64,000 nucleotides of DNA from assembly GCF_027913215.1 (NCBI RefSeq), contig NZ_CP115784.1, forward strand, positions 1,488,001-1,552,000, read 5' to 3'. The position numbers and the translations under genes were made by a program. Within the stretch, counting starts at the first letter, position 1; each line of letters starts with the position of its first letter. This DNA is from Paracoccus aerodenitrificans. Lineage in GTDB: Bacteria; Pseudomonadota; Alphaproteobacteria; Rhodobacterales; Rhodobacteraceae. This document shows positions 7,488 through 16,608 of the stretch, piece by piece. The notes below the pieces were generated by a model. The model was not told where the DNA came from, searched no databases, and saw nothing but the letters and a program-made list of their open reading frames with translations.

Positions 7488-8978
7488 TTATTCGATCAGC
7501 GGCAGCAGTGCGTTGATCGAGTCCTTCGCATCGCCATAGAACATCCGCGTATTTTCCTTGAAGAACAGCGGATTTTCGATGCCGGAATAGCCCGTCCCCT
7601 GCCCGCGCTTGGACACGAAGACATTCTTGGCCTTCCAGACCTCCAGCACCGGCATACCTGCAATCGGGCTGTTCGGATCGTCCTGCGCCGCCGGGTTCAC
7701 AATATCGTTCGAGCCGATCACGATGACCACATCCGTATTCGGGAAATCATCGTTGATTTCCTCCATCTCCAGCACAATGTCGTAAGGCACTTTCGCCTCG
7801 GCCAGCAGCACATTCATATGGCCCGGCAGACGGCCCGCGACCGGGTGGATCGCGAAGCGAACCTCTTTTCCGGCAGAACGCAGCTTGCGGGTCAGTTCCG
7901 ATACAGCCTGCTGTGCCTGCGCCACTGCCATGCCGTAACCCGGCACGATAATGACGCTGTCGGCCTCATTCAGGGCCGAGGCCACGCCATCCGCGTCAAT
8001 CGCCACCTGCTCGCCCTCGATTTCCATCGCCGGGCCGGCATCGCCTCCGAACCCGCCAAGGATCACGTTGACGAAATTCCGGTTCATCGCCTTGCACATG
8101 ATATAGGACAGGATCGCACCCGACGACCCGACCAGAGCGCCGGTTACGATCAGAAGGTCATTCGACAGCGTAAAGCCGATCGCCGCCGCCGCCCAACCGG
8201 AATAGCTGTTCAGCATCGAAACCACGACCGGCATATCCGCGCCGCCGATCCCCATGATCAGATGCCAGCCGATAAAGCAGGCAAGAAGCGCGATCAGGAT
8301 CAGCCAGAAGAAGGACGGGCCGACATCGCCGATATACAGAAGCCCGAGGATCAGCGACAGGATCGCGGCACCTGCGTTCAGCATATGACCGCCCGGCAAT
8401 TTCGTGGGCTTTCCGCCGATCTTCCCGGCCAGCTTGCCAAAAGCGACGATGGAGCCGGTAAAGGTCACCGCGCCGATGAAGACGCCCAGAAACACCTCGA
8501 TCTGAAGCATATTGATCTCGGCCGGGGTCTTGGTGGTCAGCACTTCGGCAAAACCGCGGAACATCTCTGCCAGCGGCCTGATGGCGCCGTCCTCGCCCAC
8601 GATGGCGGCCCCATCGGCCGAGGCATCCGCCCTGGCCCGCAACACGCGGCCCAGTTCAAGCTGCGCGTTGAAGCCGACAAACACCGCCGCCAGACCGACC
8701 AGAGAATGCATCGCCGCAACAAGCTGCGGCATCTCGGTCATCTGCACGCGTTTCGCGATGACCCAGCCGATCCCGCCGCCAATGGCGATCAGGATGACAG
8801 AAAGCCACCAATTCCCCGCGCCGGGACCGAACAGCGTTGCCAGCACGGCAAGTGCCATGCCCGCAATGCCGTACCAGATTGCGCGTTTGGCGCTTTCCTG
8901 CCCGGACAATCCCCCAAGCGAGAGGATGAACAGAATTGCCGCGACGACATAAGCGGCTGTCGTAAATCCGTATTCCAT
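7488..8978 (-). CDS. pntB: NAD(P) transhydrogenase subunit beta
   Basis: Membrane subunit of proton-translocating transhydrogenase, which uses proton motive force to reduce NADP+ with NADH. 496 aa from ATG at 8978 ([17 protein letters not shown]); a longer in-frame extension to 9041 encodes an unrelated Arg/Cys-rich stretch and is not used. About nine transmembrane segments fill residues 1-270. The NADP-binding domain III follows, with [16 protein letters not shown] (GxGxxA fingerprint) and [15 protein letters not shown]. It starts 13 bp after pntA on the same strand, and the pair is closed by a strong terminator. Confidence 0.97.
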   Translation of the reverse strand: MEYGFTTAAYVVAAILFILSLGGLSGQESAKRAIWYGIAGMALAVLATLFGPGAGNWWLSVILIAIGGGIGWVIAKRVQMTEMPQLVAAMHSLVGLAAVFVGFNAQLELGRVLRARADASADGAAIVGEDGAIRPLAEMFRGFAEVLTTKTPAEINMLQIEVFLGVFIGAVTFTGSIVAFGKLAGKIGGKPTKLPGGHMLNAGAAILSLILGLLYIGDVGPSFFWLILIALLACFIGWHLIMGIGGADMPVVVSMLNSYSGWAAAAIGFTLSNDLLIVTGALVGSSGAILSYIMCKAMNRNFVNVILGGFGGDAGPAMEIEGEQVAIDADGVASALNEADSVIIVPGYGMAVAQAQQAVSELTRKLRSAGKEVRFAIHPVAGRLPGHMNVLLAEAKVPYDIVLEMEEINDDFPNTDVVIVIGSNDIVNPAAQDDPNSPIAGMPVLEVWKAKNVFVSKRGQGTGYSGIENPLFFKENTRMFYGDAKDSINALLPLIE

Positions 8979-8991
8979 GCGTCCTCTCCCC

Positions 8992-10566
8992 TTACGATTT
9001 CTGGAACATCGCCAGCATGCGGCGGGTGACGAGGAAGCCACCGAAAATATTTACGCCTGCCATCAGCACGGCAAGCGCACCCAGGATCACCACCAGCCAG
9101 TGGCCCGAGCCGATCTGCATCAGTGCACCCAGAATGATGATCGAGGAAATCGCATTCGTGATCGCCATCAGCGGCGTATGCAGCGAATGGGCGACATTCC
9201 AGATCACCCGGAAGCCCACGAAACAGGCTAGAACGAAGACGATGAAATGCGACATGAAGCTGGCCGGAGCGACAAGCCCGACCAGAAGCACCACCGCCGC
9301 GCCGCCCGCCAGCAGGGTAACCTGACTTTTGGTTTCAGCCTTGAAGGCCGCAACCTCGGCGGCCCGGCGTTCTTCCGGGGTCAGTTCTTTCTTCTTTTCC
9401 TTCGGTTTCTGCGCTGCAATGGCGGCCACTTTGGGCTTGGGCGGCGGATAGGTGATGTCATGATCATGAACGACCGTCGCGCCGCGGATCACATCGTCCT
9501 CCATGTTCTGCACGACCTGTCCATCTTTTTCCGGGGTCAGATCGGTCATGAAATGGCGGATATTATTGCCGTAAAGCTCCGATGACTGCGTGGCCATGCG
9601 CGACGGAAAATCGGTATAGCCGATGATTGTCACGCCATTTTCCGTAACGTGTTTTTCGTCGGGAATGGTCAGCTCGCAATTGCCGCCCTTCTCGGCGGCC
9701 AGATCGACGATGACGCTGCCGGTCTTCATCGCCTCGACCATGTCTTTCGTCCACAGCACCGGAGCGTCGCGGCCCGGGATCAGCGCCGTGGTGATGACGA
9801 TATCCATATCGGGTGCCAGCTCGCGGAATTTCTCAAGCTGCTTTTCCCGGAATTCGGGGCTGGACGGCGCTGCATAGCCGCCTGTTGCCGCACCATCGGT
9901 CTGCGTTTCCTCAAAATCCAGATAGACGAATTCGGCGCCCATCGACTCGATCTGTTCGGCCACTTCGGGGCGTACATCGAACGCATAGACCTGAGCGCCA
10001 AGGCTGGTCGCGGCACCGATCGCGGCAAGACCCGCGACCCCTGCCCCGACCACCAGAACCTTGGCCGGAGGCACCTTGCCCGCCGCCGTCACCTGCCCGG
10101 TGAAGAAGCGCCCGAAATTATTCGCAGCCTCGATCACCGCGCGATAACCGGCAATATTCGCCATCGAGGACAGCGCGTCCATCTTCTGCGCACGGCTGAT
10201 GCGTGGCACCATATCCATCGCAATGGCGGTGATGCCCTGTTCCTTGGCTAGTTCCAGCAGATCGGGGTTCTGCGCGGGCCAGAAATGCGAAATCAGCGTC
10301 TGCCCCTCGCGCATCTGCCGGATCTCGTCTTCCTTGGGCTGGCGGACCTTGGCGACGATATCGACCGTATCGGTCAGCTCTTTCGCCGAGGCCAGAACCT
10401 TGACGCCCGCTGACTGGTAATCGGAATCCGAGAAACCGGCCCTCGCCCCAGCACCGGACTCGACAAAGACATCGTATCCGAGTTTTTTCAGATATGCCGT
10501 CGATGCAGGCGTGATCGCCACCCTCGCCTCGCCGTCATGGCTTTCCTTCAAGGCGCCTATTTTCAT
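8992..10566 (-). CDS. pntA: NAD(P) transhydrogenase subunit alpha
   Basis: NAD(H)-binding subunit of the proton-pumping transhydrogenase, 524 aa. It is the long E. coli-like form with domain I (about residues 1-380) and the membrane part fused (not split as PntAA/PntAB). ATG at 10566 ([20 protein letters not shown]) is preferred over 10596. Visible features are [20 protein letters not shown] (Rossmann GxGxxG-like), the catalytic loop [27 protein letters not shown], a Lys/Pro-rich linker ([21 protein letters not shown]) and three to four C-terminal helices ending in [14 protein letters not shown]. Operon with pntB. Confidence 0.97.
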   Translation of the reverse strand: MKIGALKESHDGEARVAITPASTAYLKKLGYDVFVESGAGARAGFSDSDYQSAGVKVLASAKELTDTVDIVAKVRQPKEDEIRQMREGQTLISHFWPAQNPDLLELAKEQGITAIAMDMVPRISRAQKMDALSSMANIAGYRAVIEAANNFGRFFTGQVTAAGKVPPAKVLVVGAGVAGLAAIGAATSLGAQVYAFDVRPEVAEQIESMGAEFVYLDFEETQTDGAATGGYAAPSSPEFREKQLEKFRELAPDMDIVITTALIPGRDAPVLWTKDMVEAMKTGSVIVDLAAEKGGNCELTIPDEKHVTENGVTIIGYTDFPSRMATQSSELYGNNIRHFMTDLTPEKDGQVVQNMEDDVIRGATVVHDHDITYPPPKPKVAAIAAQKPKEKKKELTPEERRAAEVAAFKAETKSQVTLLAGGAAVVLLVGLVAPASFMSHFIVFVLACFVGFRVIWNVAHSLHTPLMAITNAISSIIILGALMQIGSGHWLVVILGALAVLMAGVNIFGGFLVTRRMLAMFQKS

Positions 10567-10691
10567 CGCCGTCCCCTTATTCCATGTCGCTTGCACTTAT
10601 GTAGCATTGCGCAAGAAAGTTTCACAAGCGAGTGAGGTGGCGTTCGATGCGAAAATTTCGGGGGATCGTAGCGTAACGTAAATATGACATG

Positions 10692-10721
10692 AAAACGCCG
10701 CCGCAAATTCATGCGGCGGCG
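10692..10721 (-). terminator. Putative terminator after the Ala-rich membrane protein gene
   Basis: Perfect 10-bp stem CGCCGCCGCA/TGCGGCGGCG with a 6-nt loop, 22 bp after the stop of the 10743-11564 gene, followed on the minus strand by TTTT. The T tract is short, so termination may be partial. Confidence 0.7.
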
Positions 10722-10742
10722 CAATGGTGTTGAACCGAAGGA

Positions 10743-11564
10743 TCAGTTCGTGGTTGCAGGCTCTTCTTCGACGACGATAGCGTCATCGATTGCCTCGGCA
10801 GCGTTATTGGTCGCATCGGCGGCCGCATCGGTGACGGCATCAGCCGCTTCCTGTGCTGCGTCCAGAGCTTCCTGAGCTGCATTCTCCGTCGCAGCGGCTG
10901 CATCGGAAGCAGCTTCGGCGGCAGCATTTGCAGCATCGCTGGCAGCGTTGGTGGTTGCCTCGGCCGCGTCATTTGCGGTTTCGGCCGCAGCATCCGCAGC
11001 GTTGTCGGCAGCAGCGGCGGCCTCATCGGCTGCATTTGCTGCGTCATCAGCAGCTTCGCTGGCCGCATCGGCGGCATCGTCAGCGGCAGCGTCCATATCG
11101 GCAGCTGCATCGTCAGCGGCGGCATCGACATCGGCTGCAGCATCATCGGCAGCGGCTTCTGCATCGTCTGCCGCAGCTTCGGCATCCGCCGCTGCGTCGT
11201 CGGCAGCCGCTTCAGCGTCCGTCGCCATTTCATCAGCCGCAGCTTCGGTTTCGGCGGCCATGTCATCGGCGGCAGCTTCGGCGTCATCCGCAGCGGCATC
11301 GGCCTCGACTGCAGCTTCTTCGGCCTCTGCCTCGGCAGCGGTCGCGTCGGTTGCGGCTTCTTCGGTGGTCGCTTCAACCGCCGGTTCTTCCGTCACCTCA
11401 ACCTCGTCATTCCCCATGAAGCGGGTCAGAACGAAATAGGCCAAAGCAAGGGCCAGCAGGATGCCGATGATCAGCGGCAAGGGCGAGGAACGTTTCTCGA
11501 CCGGTTCGACATAGGTTTCCCGCACGGTTGTCTTTTCGGGATCGTTCGGATCGTAGTTGGCCAT
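10743..11564 (-). CDS. Single-pass membrane protein with Ala/Asp/Glu hendecad repeats
   Basis: 273 aa. Residues 1-27 are hydrophilic (MANYDPNDPEKTT...), one transmembrane segment follows at about 28-50 (PLPLIIGILLALALAYFVLT), and then some 220 residues composed almost entirely of A, D, E, T and N. In the central part an 11-residue unit of the form AAADDAAADxD recurs in register, which suggests an extended acidic amphipathic or coiled helix like LEA or apolipoprotein repeats. With a cytoplasmic N-terminus, the repeat would lie in the periplasm. A ribosome site GGAGACC precedes the ATG. No family function is known to me; it could be a spacer, envelope-stress or desiccation-type protein. Confidence 0.8.
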   Translation of the reverse strand: MANYDPNDPEKTTVRETYVEPVEKRSSPLPLIIGILLALALAYFVLTRFMGNDEVEVTEEPAVEATTEEAATDATAAEAEAEEAAVEADAAADDAEAAADDMAAETEAAADEMATDAEAAADDAAADAEAAADDAEAAADDAAADVDAAADDAAADMDAAADDAADAASEAADDAANAADEAAAAADNAADAAAETANDAAEATTNAASDAANAAAEAASDAAAATENAAQEALDAAQEAADAVTDAAADATNNAAEAIDDAIVVEEEPATTN

Positions 11565-11717
11565 ATTTGGTCTCCTTCAGTTCAATCAGCCGGGTCATAA
11601 CTCCCTGCGCAGACGGCAATATTCCCTTCCCGGCTTGCGAGGCGGCTATCCTGCGCTTAACTCAGGCGCAAGTCGACAAGTTCCCAAGATCGAAACTTTT
11701 TCTTGAAAGGCAAGCAG

Positions 11718-14282
11718 ATGAACGAATCCCGGCCCAGTCAAACTCCGACGGTTCTGAGCGATTACCGGCCCTATCCGTTCCTACTGCACAGGACGCGGCT
11801 TGCCTTTGACCTCGATCCGAAAGCGACAAAAATCCGGGCAGAGCTTGAGTTCGAGCGCCGTGATAACGGATCTCTGGTGCTGGATATCGGTCAGGGGGTG
11901 GATCTGCGCAGCCTGTCGATTGACGGGGCGCAACCCGACGCCTCGCAATGGCGGCGCGAGGGTGAGACGCTGACCATCGATGCCCCGAACGGTGCATTCA
12001 CGCTGATAACGGAATGCGTGATCGACCCGTCCGCGAATACCGCCTGCGAGGGGCTTTATCTCTCGAATGGCATGTTCTGCACCCAATGCGAAGCCGAGGG
12101 GTTCCGCCATATCACCCCCTATCCCGACCGCCCGGATGTGATGGCCCCGTTCGAGGTCACCATTCGCTCTGACCTGCCGGTGCTTCTGTCGAATGGCAAT
12201 CCCGTCACCCAGGCGGAAGGACATGCGGTCTGGAACGATCCCTGGCCGAAACCTGCCTATCTCTTTGCGCTTGTGGCAGGCGATCTGAGGGCGGTGTCGG
12301 GGGATTTCACCACGCAATCCGGCAAGCAGGTCGACCTGAACATCTGGGTCCGCCCCGGAGATGAGCCACGTGCGGGTTATGCACTGGAAAGCCTCATCCG
12401 CTCGATGAAATGGGATGAGGATGTCTATGGTCGCGAATATGATCTGGATGTTTTCAATATCGTTGCCGTGGATGATTTCAACATGGGCGCGATGGAAAAC
12501 AAGGGTCTGAATATCTTCAATTCGAAGCTGGTTCTGGCCTCTCCCGAAACTGCGACGGATGCGGATTACGAACGCATCGAAGGCGTGATCGGGCATGAGT
12601 ATTTCCACAACTGGACCGGCAACCGCATCACCTGCCGCGACTGGTTCCAGCTTTGCCTGAAAGAGGGGCTGACCGTATTCCGCGACCAGCAGTTCACCTC
12701 GGATATGCGCAGCCCCGCGGTCAAGCGGATCGAGGATGTGCTTGCCCTCCGCTCGCGCCAGTTTCGCGAGGATCAGGGGCCGCTCGCACATCCGGTCCGC
12801 CCGGAATCCTATATCGAGATCAATAATTTCTACACTGCGACCGTCTATGAAAAAGGTGCCGAGCTGATCGGCATGCTGAAACGGCTGGTGGGCGATGATG
12901 GCTATCGCAAGGCGCTGAACCTGTATTTCGACCGTCATGACGGCGATGCCGCCACGATCGAGGACTGGCTGACCGTGTTCGAGGATGCGACCGGCCGCGA
13001 TCTGACGCAGTTCAAACGCTGGTATACCGATGCGGGAACGCCGGTTCTGACGATGCAGGAAGACTGGGACGGGACAGGTCGGCTGACGCTGCGCTTCTCT
13101 CAGCAGACGCCGCCGACACCGGGCCAGACCGACAAACCGCCCCGCGTGATTCCGATTGCGGTCGGGCTGATCTCTCCGAATGGCGATGAGGTCGTGCCGA
13201 CAACCGTGCTGGAGATGACGGCGGCAGAACAGGAGTTCACCTTTGACGGGCTTGCCACGCGTCCGGTCGTCTCGGCCCTGCGCGGTTTTTCGGCGCCGGT
13301 TGTGCTAAAGCGGAATCTCGATGCGTCGGGTCGCGCCTTCCTGCTGGCACATGACACCGATTCCTTTGCAAGATGGGAAGCCGGACGTCAGCTTGCCCGC
13401 GATACGCTTGTCGCGATGGTCGCCGGGGCCGAACCGGACCGCGAATATCTTGGCGCGGTTGGGCAGCTTCTTGCCGATGGCGCTGCCGATCCGGCGTTCC
13501 TCGCGCTGTGCCTGCGCCTGCCCCCGGAAGAGGAAATCGCCGTCGCGATTGCCGATGCCGACGACATACCGGACCCGGATGCAATTCACGCCGCGCGTGA
13601 GAAACTGGCCACGCAGATCGCAACCACCCACGAGGACACGCTGAGGGCGATCTATCGCGAAAACGCAGTGGCGGGCACATACCGCCCCGACGCCGAATCG
13701 GCGGGAAAACGGTCGCTTCGGCTGGCGGCGCTTGATCTTCTGAACCGGGTCGATGGCGGCAAAGCCGCGCAGGATCTGTATCGCAGCGCAGATAATATGA
13801 CCGAGCGGTCCGCGGCGCTGTCACGGCTGATCGCAGTGGGGCAAGCCGATGAGGCGCTGACATCGTTCTATAAAGATTTCAAAGATGTCAGGCTGGTTGT
13901 CGATAAATGGTTCATGTTGCAGCTTGCTTTCGCACGGCCCGAAGATGCGGTCGCCGTCGCCCGCGATCTGGCTGCGCATCCCGATTTCGACTGGAAGAAC
14001 CCGAACCGGTTCCGGGCGCTGATCGGCGGTCTGACGGAGAATCATGCCGGATTTCATGCGGCAGACGGCTCCGGGTATGATTTCCTGGCCGAATGGCTGT
14101 TGCGCATGGATTCCGTGAACCCGCAAATCGCCGCACGCATGTCGAGCGCCTTTGAAAGCTGGACACGTTATGATAATCTCCGTCAGGAACGTGCGAAAGC
14201 TGCTCTGGACAGGATTCTTGATGCCCCTGATCTGTCACGAAACCTTTCGGAAATGGTCACACGTCTCCGGGAAGCCGCATAA
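11718..14282 (+). CDS. pepN: Aminopeptidase N (M1 family)
   Basis: Zinc metallo-aminopeptidase that removes N-terminal residues from peptides in the cytoplasm. 854 aa from the ATG at 11718 (MNESRPSQTPTVLSDYRPYPF), preceded by AAAGG; a TTG at 11703 in frame is less likely. The substrate-recognition GAMEN motif is at about residues 257-261 (DDFNMGAMENKGLNIF) and the zinc motif HEYFH at 293-297 (GHEYFHNWTGNRITCRDWFQLCLKEGL) with the third ligand Glu downstream. The C-terminal half is the helical DUF3458/ARM-like domain. Length and layout match the E. coli PepN subfamily. It is transcribed divergently from the Ala-rich membrane protein. Confidence 0.97.
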   Translation: MNESRPSQTPTVLSDYRPYPFLLHRTRLAFDLDPKATKIRAELEFERRDNGSLVLDIGQGVDLRSLSIDGAQPDASQWRREGETLTIDAPNGAFTLITECVIDPSANTACEGLYLSNGMFCTQCEAEGFRHITPYPDRPDVMAPFEVTIRSDLPVLLSNGNPVTQAEGHAVWNDPWPKPAYLFALVAGDLRAVSGDFTTQSGKQVDLNIWVRPGDEPRAGYALESLIRSMKWDEDVYGREYDLDVFNIVAVDDFNMGAMENKGLNIFNSKLVLASPETATDADYERIEGVIGHEYFHNWTGNRITCRDWFQLCLKEGLTVFRDQQFTSDMRSPAVKRIEDVLALRSRQFREDQGPLAHPVRPESYIEINNFYTATVYEKGAELIGMLKRLVGDDGYRKALNLYFDRHDGDAATIEDWLTVFEDATGRDLTQFKRWYTDAGTPVLTMQEDWDGTGRLTLRFSQQTPPTPGQTDKPPRVIPIAVGLISPNGDEVVPTTVLEMTAAEQEFTFDGLATRPVVSALRGFSAPVVLKRNLDASGRAFLLAHDTDSFARWEAGRQLARDTLVAMVAGAEPDREYLGAVGQLLADGAADPAFLALCLRLPPEEEIAVAIADADDIPDPDAIHAAREKLATQIATTHEDTLRAIYRENAVAGTYRPDAESAGKRSLRLAALDLLNRVDGGKAAQDLYRSADNMTERSAALSRLIAVGQADEALTSFYKDFKDVRLVVDKWFMLQLAFARPEDAVAVARDLAAHPDFDWKNPNRFRALIGGLTENHAGFHAADGSGYDFLAEWLLRMDSVNPQIAARMSSAFESWTRYDNLRQERAKAALDRILDAPDLSRNLSEMVTRLREAA

Positions 14283-14343
14283 CCCTGCCTTCCGTTGCGA
14301 TGCCCCCCTTGCGGCTCCGCGCGGGTAACGAGATAATCCGCGC

Positions 14344-15243
14344 ATGGAACGTGCCTTGGCATCCTCGCGTGACGAAATGCAACGTCGCCTCGATCCGCTT
14401 ATAGAAGAGCGGGCGCCCTGGCTGTTTTCCGGGCGTCTGCATCACCGCATCGCCCGCCGTTTGCTTATGCAGATGCTTGGCTATCCCAGGACGCTGGATC
14501 TGGGGGCGGAGTTCTCGGATAAATCCACGGCGGAAATCTTCCAGCGCATGGAAGAGATGATTATCCGCGATCTTGAGGTTGCCGGGCTGGAACATATTCC
14601 ACGCGACGGACCGGCCCTGATCGTCGCCAATCATCCAACCGGGATTGCCGATGGCATCGTGATGTTCTCGCTTATCAGACGGGTCCGGCCCGATCTGTTC
14701 ATCTATACAAATCAGGATATTCTCCGCGTCCTGCCACAACTTGACGACATGATCGTTCCGGTCGAATGGCGTATTGAAAAGCGCAGCCACGCCAAGACCC
14801 GCGCAACGATGGAGCAAACCCGTGCCTGGCTGGCCGAGGATCGCATCGGTCTGATCTTTCCCTCGGGGCGTCTGGCAAAGCGCAAGAGGCTGACCCTGCA
14901 TGAGCGTCCGTGGATGGCCTCTGCCGCAATGATCGCGCGAAAGATGGGCGTGCCGGTGATTCCGCTGCGGATACGGGCGCGGAACTCGATCCTGTTTTAC
15001 CTGTTCGACGCGATCCACCCGACCTTGCGCGACGTGACCCTGTTCCATGAGGTGCTGAACAAGGCCGGGCAGCAATATCAGGTCACAATCGGTGCGCCCG
15101 TGGCGGCCAAATCCCTGCCCTCGAAAAGCGATGAGGCAATCGAGATGCTGCGCCGCATCGTTCTGTCGCTGCCCGAACCGGATGACACGATCCCGGTTTC
15201 GACCTCACGTCTGGTCAAGCGGCGGATTATCCGGCACATCTGA
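14344..15243 (+). CDS. Lysophospholipid acyltransferase family protein
   Basis: PlsC-like glycerolipid acyltransferase, 299 aa, probably membrane-associated. The motif VANHPTGIADG (H97 to D103) corresponds to the catalytic histidine-aspartate motif, but with five rather than four residues between His and Asp. This NHPTG variant is seen in an alphaproteobacterial subgroup. Later blocks are LIFPSGRLAKRKRL (in place of FPEGTRS) and GVPVIPLRI. Role: acylation of a lysophospholipid, lyso-ornithine lipid or similar; the acceptor is not determinable. The gene ends in a bidirectional terminator shared with the convergent ialB. Confidence 0.88.
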   Translation: MERALASSRDEMQRRLDPLIEERAPWLFSGRLHHRIARRLLMQMLGYPRTLDLGAEFSDKSTAEIFQRMEEMIIRDLEVAGLEHIPRDGPALIVANHPTGIADGIVMFSLIRRVRPDLFIYTNQDILRVLPQLDDMIVPVEWRIEKRSHAKTRATMEQTRAWLAEDRIGLIFPSGRLAKRKRLTLHERPWMASAAMIARKMGVPVIPLRIRARNSILFYLFDAIHPTLRDVTLFHEVLNKAGQQYQVTIGAPVAAKSLPSKSDEAIEMLRRIVLSLPEPDDTIPVSTSRLVKRRIIRHI

Positions 15244-15261
15244 CCGCTGTTTCGGAATAAG

Positions 15262-15286
15262 AAAGGGGGCGCAGTGGCCCCCTTTT
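15262..15286. terminator. Bidirectional terminator between convergent genes
   Basis: Perfect 9-bp stem AAAGGGGGC/GCCCCCTTT with a 6-nt loop. T-rich tracts follow on both strands, and it sits between the stops of the acyltransferase and the IalB gene. Confidence 0.85.
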
Positions 15287-15303
15287 CCATCAGTTGCGGC
15301 TGA

Positions 15304-16134
15304 TTATTCTTCCGTTGTCTCAGCGGCGGGGGTGGCTGCTTCCGGGCTGTCCTCAGCGGTGGTTTCCGCCTCTGCCTGCGCACGCATCTCGGTGACGGCG
15401 GTCTCAAGCGCGGTATAGCCTGCGGTAAAGCCGGTCAGCGACAGCGGCAGCTCCACGACCTGATCCGGCGTTGCACCATAAGGCAGCAGGCTGACCGTCG
15501 CCTGATTGCCGCGCTTCAGCGAGTTCAGCTCTGCCTCGGTCAGACCGACGCGCGAGACGCAGCCGACCGGAGCGCAAAAATTGAACGGATAGGCCTTCGG
15601 CTGAGCCGAATCCACGCGCAGCGCCAGACCTGCGGTCAGATCGGTTTCAAGCGGCGAGACAATGGTCGCCCCGGCAACGGCCTCAGCGCCATTCTGCAGC
15701 GGAATCAGGGTGATTTCGGCGACGGAGTTGCCCTGCCCGTCACGCATGAGCTGATACAGCTCGCAAGGATCAGCACCCGATTCCGTGCGGATGCAGCGCA
15801 GCGACCAGTCCTGATGCGATTCACGTTCGTAATAGGAACCCAGTTGGGGTTCCTCCGGAGCGGCAGGCTCTGCCGCTTCACCCTCAGCCGGAGCTTCAGC
15901 CGATTCGCCGGTTGCTGCATCCTCTGACGAATCAGCTTCCTCTGCGGTCGCTTCCGGAGTCTGGTCGGCGGCGCCTTCCGTAGTCCCAGCCTCGGCCCCG
16001 GCTTCCGCAGCAGGCTGTGCCTCTGTTGACTGCGCCGCATCCGCCGGTACGTCCGAGGCAGTCTGTGCCATCAGCGGGGTGCAGCCAAGCGCCAGAATTG
16101 CCGCCAGCGCCGTTGAGGATCTTCTTGCCGACAT
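15304..16134 (-). CDS. Invasion-associated locus B (IalB) family protein
   Basis: Exported IalB-family protein, 276 aa. The signal peptide MSARRSSTALAAILALGCTPLMAQ is followed by a 75-residue low-complexity Ala/Glu/Thr linker (about residues 25-105), then the IalB domain: YYERESHQDWSLRC, DPCELYQLMRDGQGNSVAEITLIPL, FNFCAPVGCVSRVGLTEAELNSLKRG. Four or more cysteines are placed for disulfides in the periplasm. In Bartonella the homologue aids erythrocyte invasion, but in free-living Rhodobacteraceae its role is unknown and probably envelope-related. Convergent with the acyltransferase; two small minus-strand transcripts lie upstream. Confidence 0.9.
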   Translation of the reverse strand: MSARRSSTALAAILALGCTPLMAQTASDVPADAAQSTEAQPAAEAGAEAGTTEGAADQTPEATAEEADSSEDAATGESAEAPAEGEAAEPAAPEEPQLGSYYERESHQDWSLRCIRTESGADPCELYQLMRDGQGNSVAEITLIPLQNGAEAVAGATIVSPLETDLTAGLALRVDSAQPKAYPFNFCAPVGCVSRVGLTEAELNSLKRGNQATVSLLPYGATPDQVVELPLSLTGFTAGYTALETAVTEMRAQAEAETTAEDSPEAATPAAETTEE

Positions 16135-16330
16135 ATGGTGTCTCCTTCCGTCATCTGCAAAAATGCGATCGACAGAGCGTTATCACCTGTCCCGGCGATT
16201 GTCAGGTGCGAACCCTTGCGCCGCAAACACGGTTCCGTCACCTTTCTGATGCAATCAACCGAACAACCCGATCCGCGCATGAATGATCCGCGCCTTGTGC
16301 GATTCGGCTGTGAGTCCGGGGGGACATTAT

Positions 16331-16428
16331 AAAAAAGGGCCACGAGACCGTGACCCTTCCTCTCCCTGCCGGACTGGCCGACATTTGTCATTGAGCGGGA
16401 CGGTAGAGCCGCGCCCCGAAGCCGTCAA
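16331..16428 (-). ncRNA. Putative short transcript with sigma70 promoter and terminator
   Basis: On the minus strand a near-ideal promoter, TTGACG (16423-16428), 17-bp spacer, TACCGT (16400-16405), predicts a start near 16393. About 35-60 nt later comes GGGUCACG-GUCU-CGUGGCCC plus six U (16331-16356), a clear intrinsic terminator. Its one G-U wobble pairs only in minus-strand RNA, supporting direction. The roughly 63-nt product contains no convincing protein. It could be an independent sRNA or an attenuated leader of ialB (start at 16134). No family recognised. Confidence 0.55.
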
Positions 16429-16440
16429 CTATTCTTTAGT

Positions 16441-16545
16441 ATAAAGAAGCCGCGCCCGTAAAAGGCGCGGCAACTGAGCAGAAGGGAATCGTCCGGGAGG
16501 AAGTAGAGCGTTCCACGGACGATCTCTTTCTGGCACAGAAAACTT
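16441..16545 (-). ncRNA. Putative sRNA with CUUCCUCC anti-SD hairpin loop
   Basis: Minus-strand RNA of about 100 nt. Its first hairpin has a perfect 8-bp stem AUCGUCCG/CGGACGAU (16516-16523 with 16488-16495). The 20-nt loop ends in ACUUCCUCC, complementary to ribosome-binding sites. A second perfect 8-bp hairpin GCCGCGCC/GGCGCGGC (16449-16471) with UUCUUUAU forms the terminator. The two-hairpin plan with a C/U-rich anti-Shine-Dalgarno loop resembles alphaproteobacterial trans-acting sRNAs with CCUCCUCCC loops. It is divergent from the HerA-like ATPase gene. Start site uncertain: a TTGACG lies upstream but the -10 is weak. Confidence 0.65.
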
Positions 16546-16608
16546 AAATTAGTATTGTCTTTTCATACGTCAAAGGCGTCAGAAACGGCATCGCTTGAAA
16601 GGTGGCCC

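Noticed and set aside
7116..9029. A 637-codon plus-strand frame over the merR/pntB region
   Set aside because: Antisense shadow of pntB and merR; crosses a strong terminator and a promoter.
10948..11439. Plus-strand Ala/Ser-rich frames opposite the Ala-rich protein
   Set aside because: Low-complexity mirror of the GCN-rich coding strand; the minus frame has a membrane helix, good start and terminator.
16071..16391. A 106-codon minus-strand frame overlapping the ialB start
   Set aside because: Runs through an intrinsic terminator and overlaps ialB; no family resemblance.
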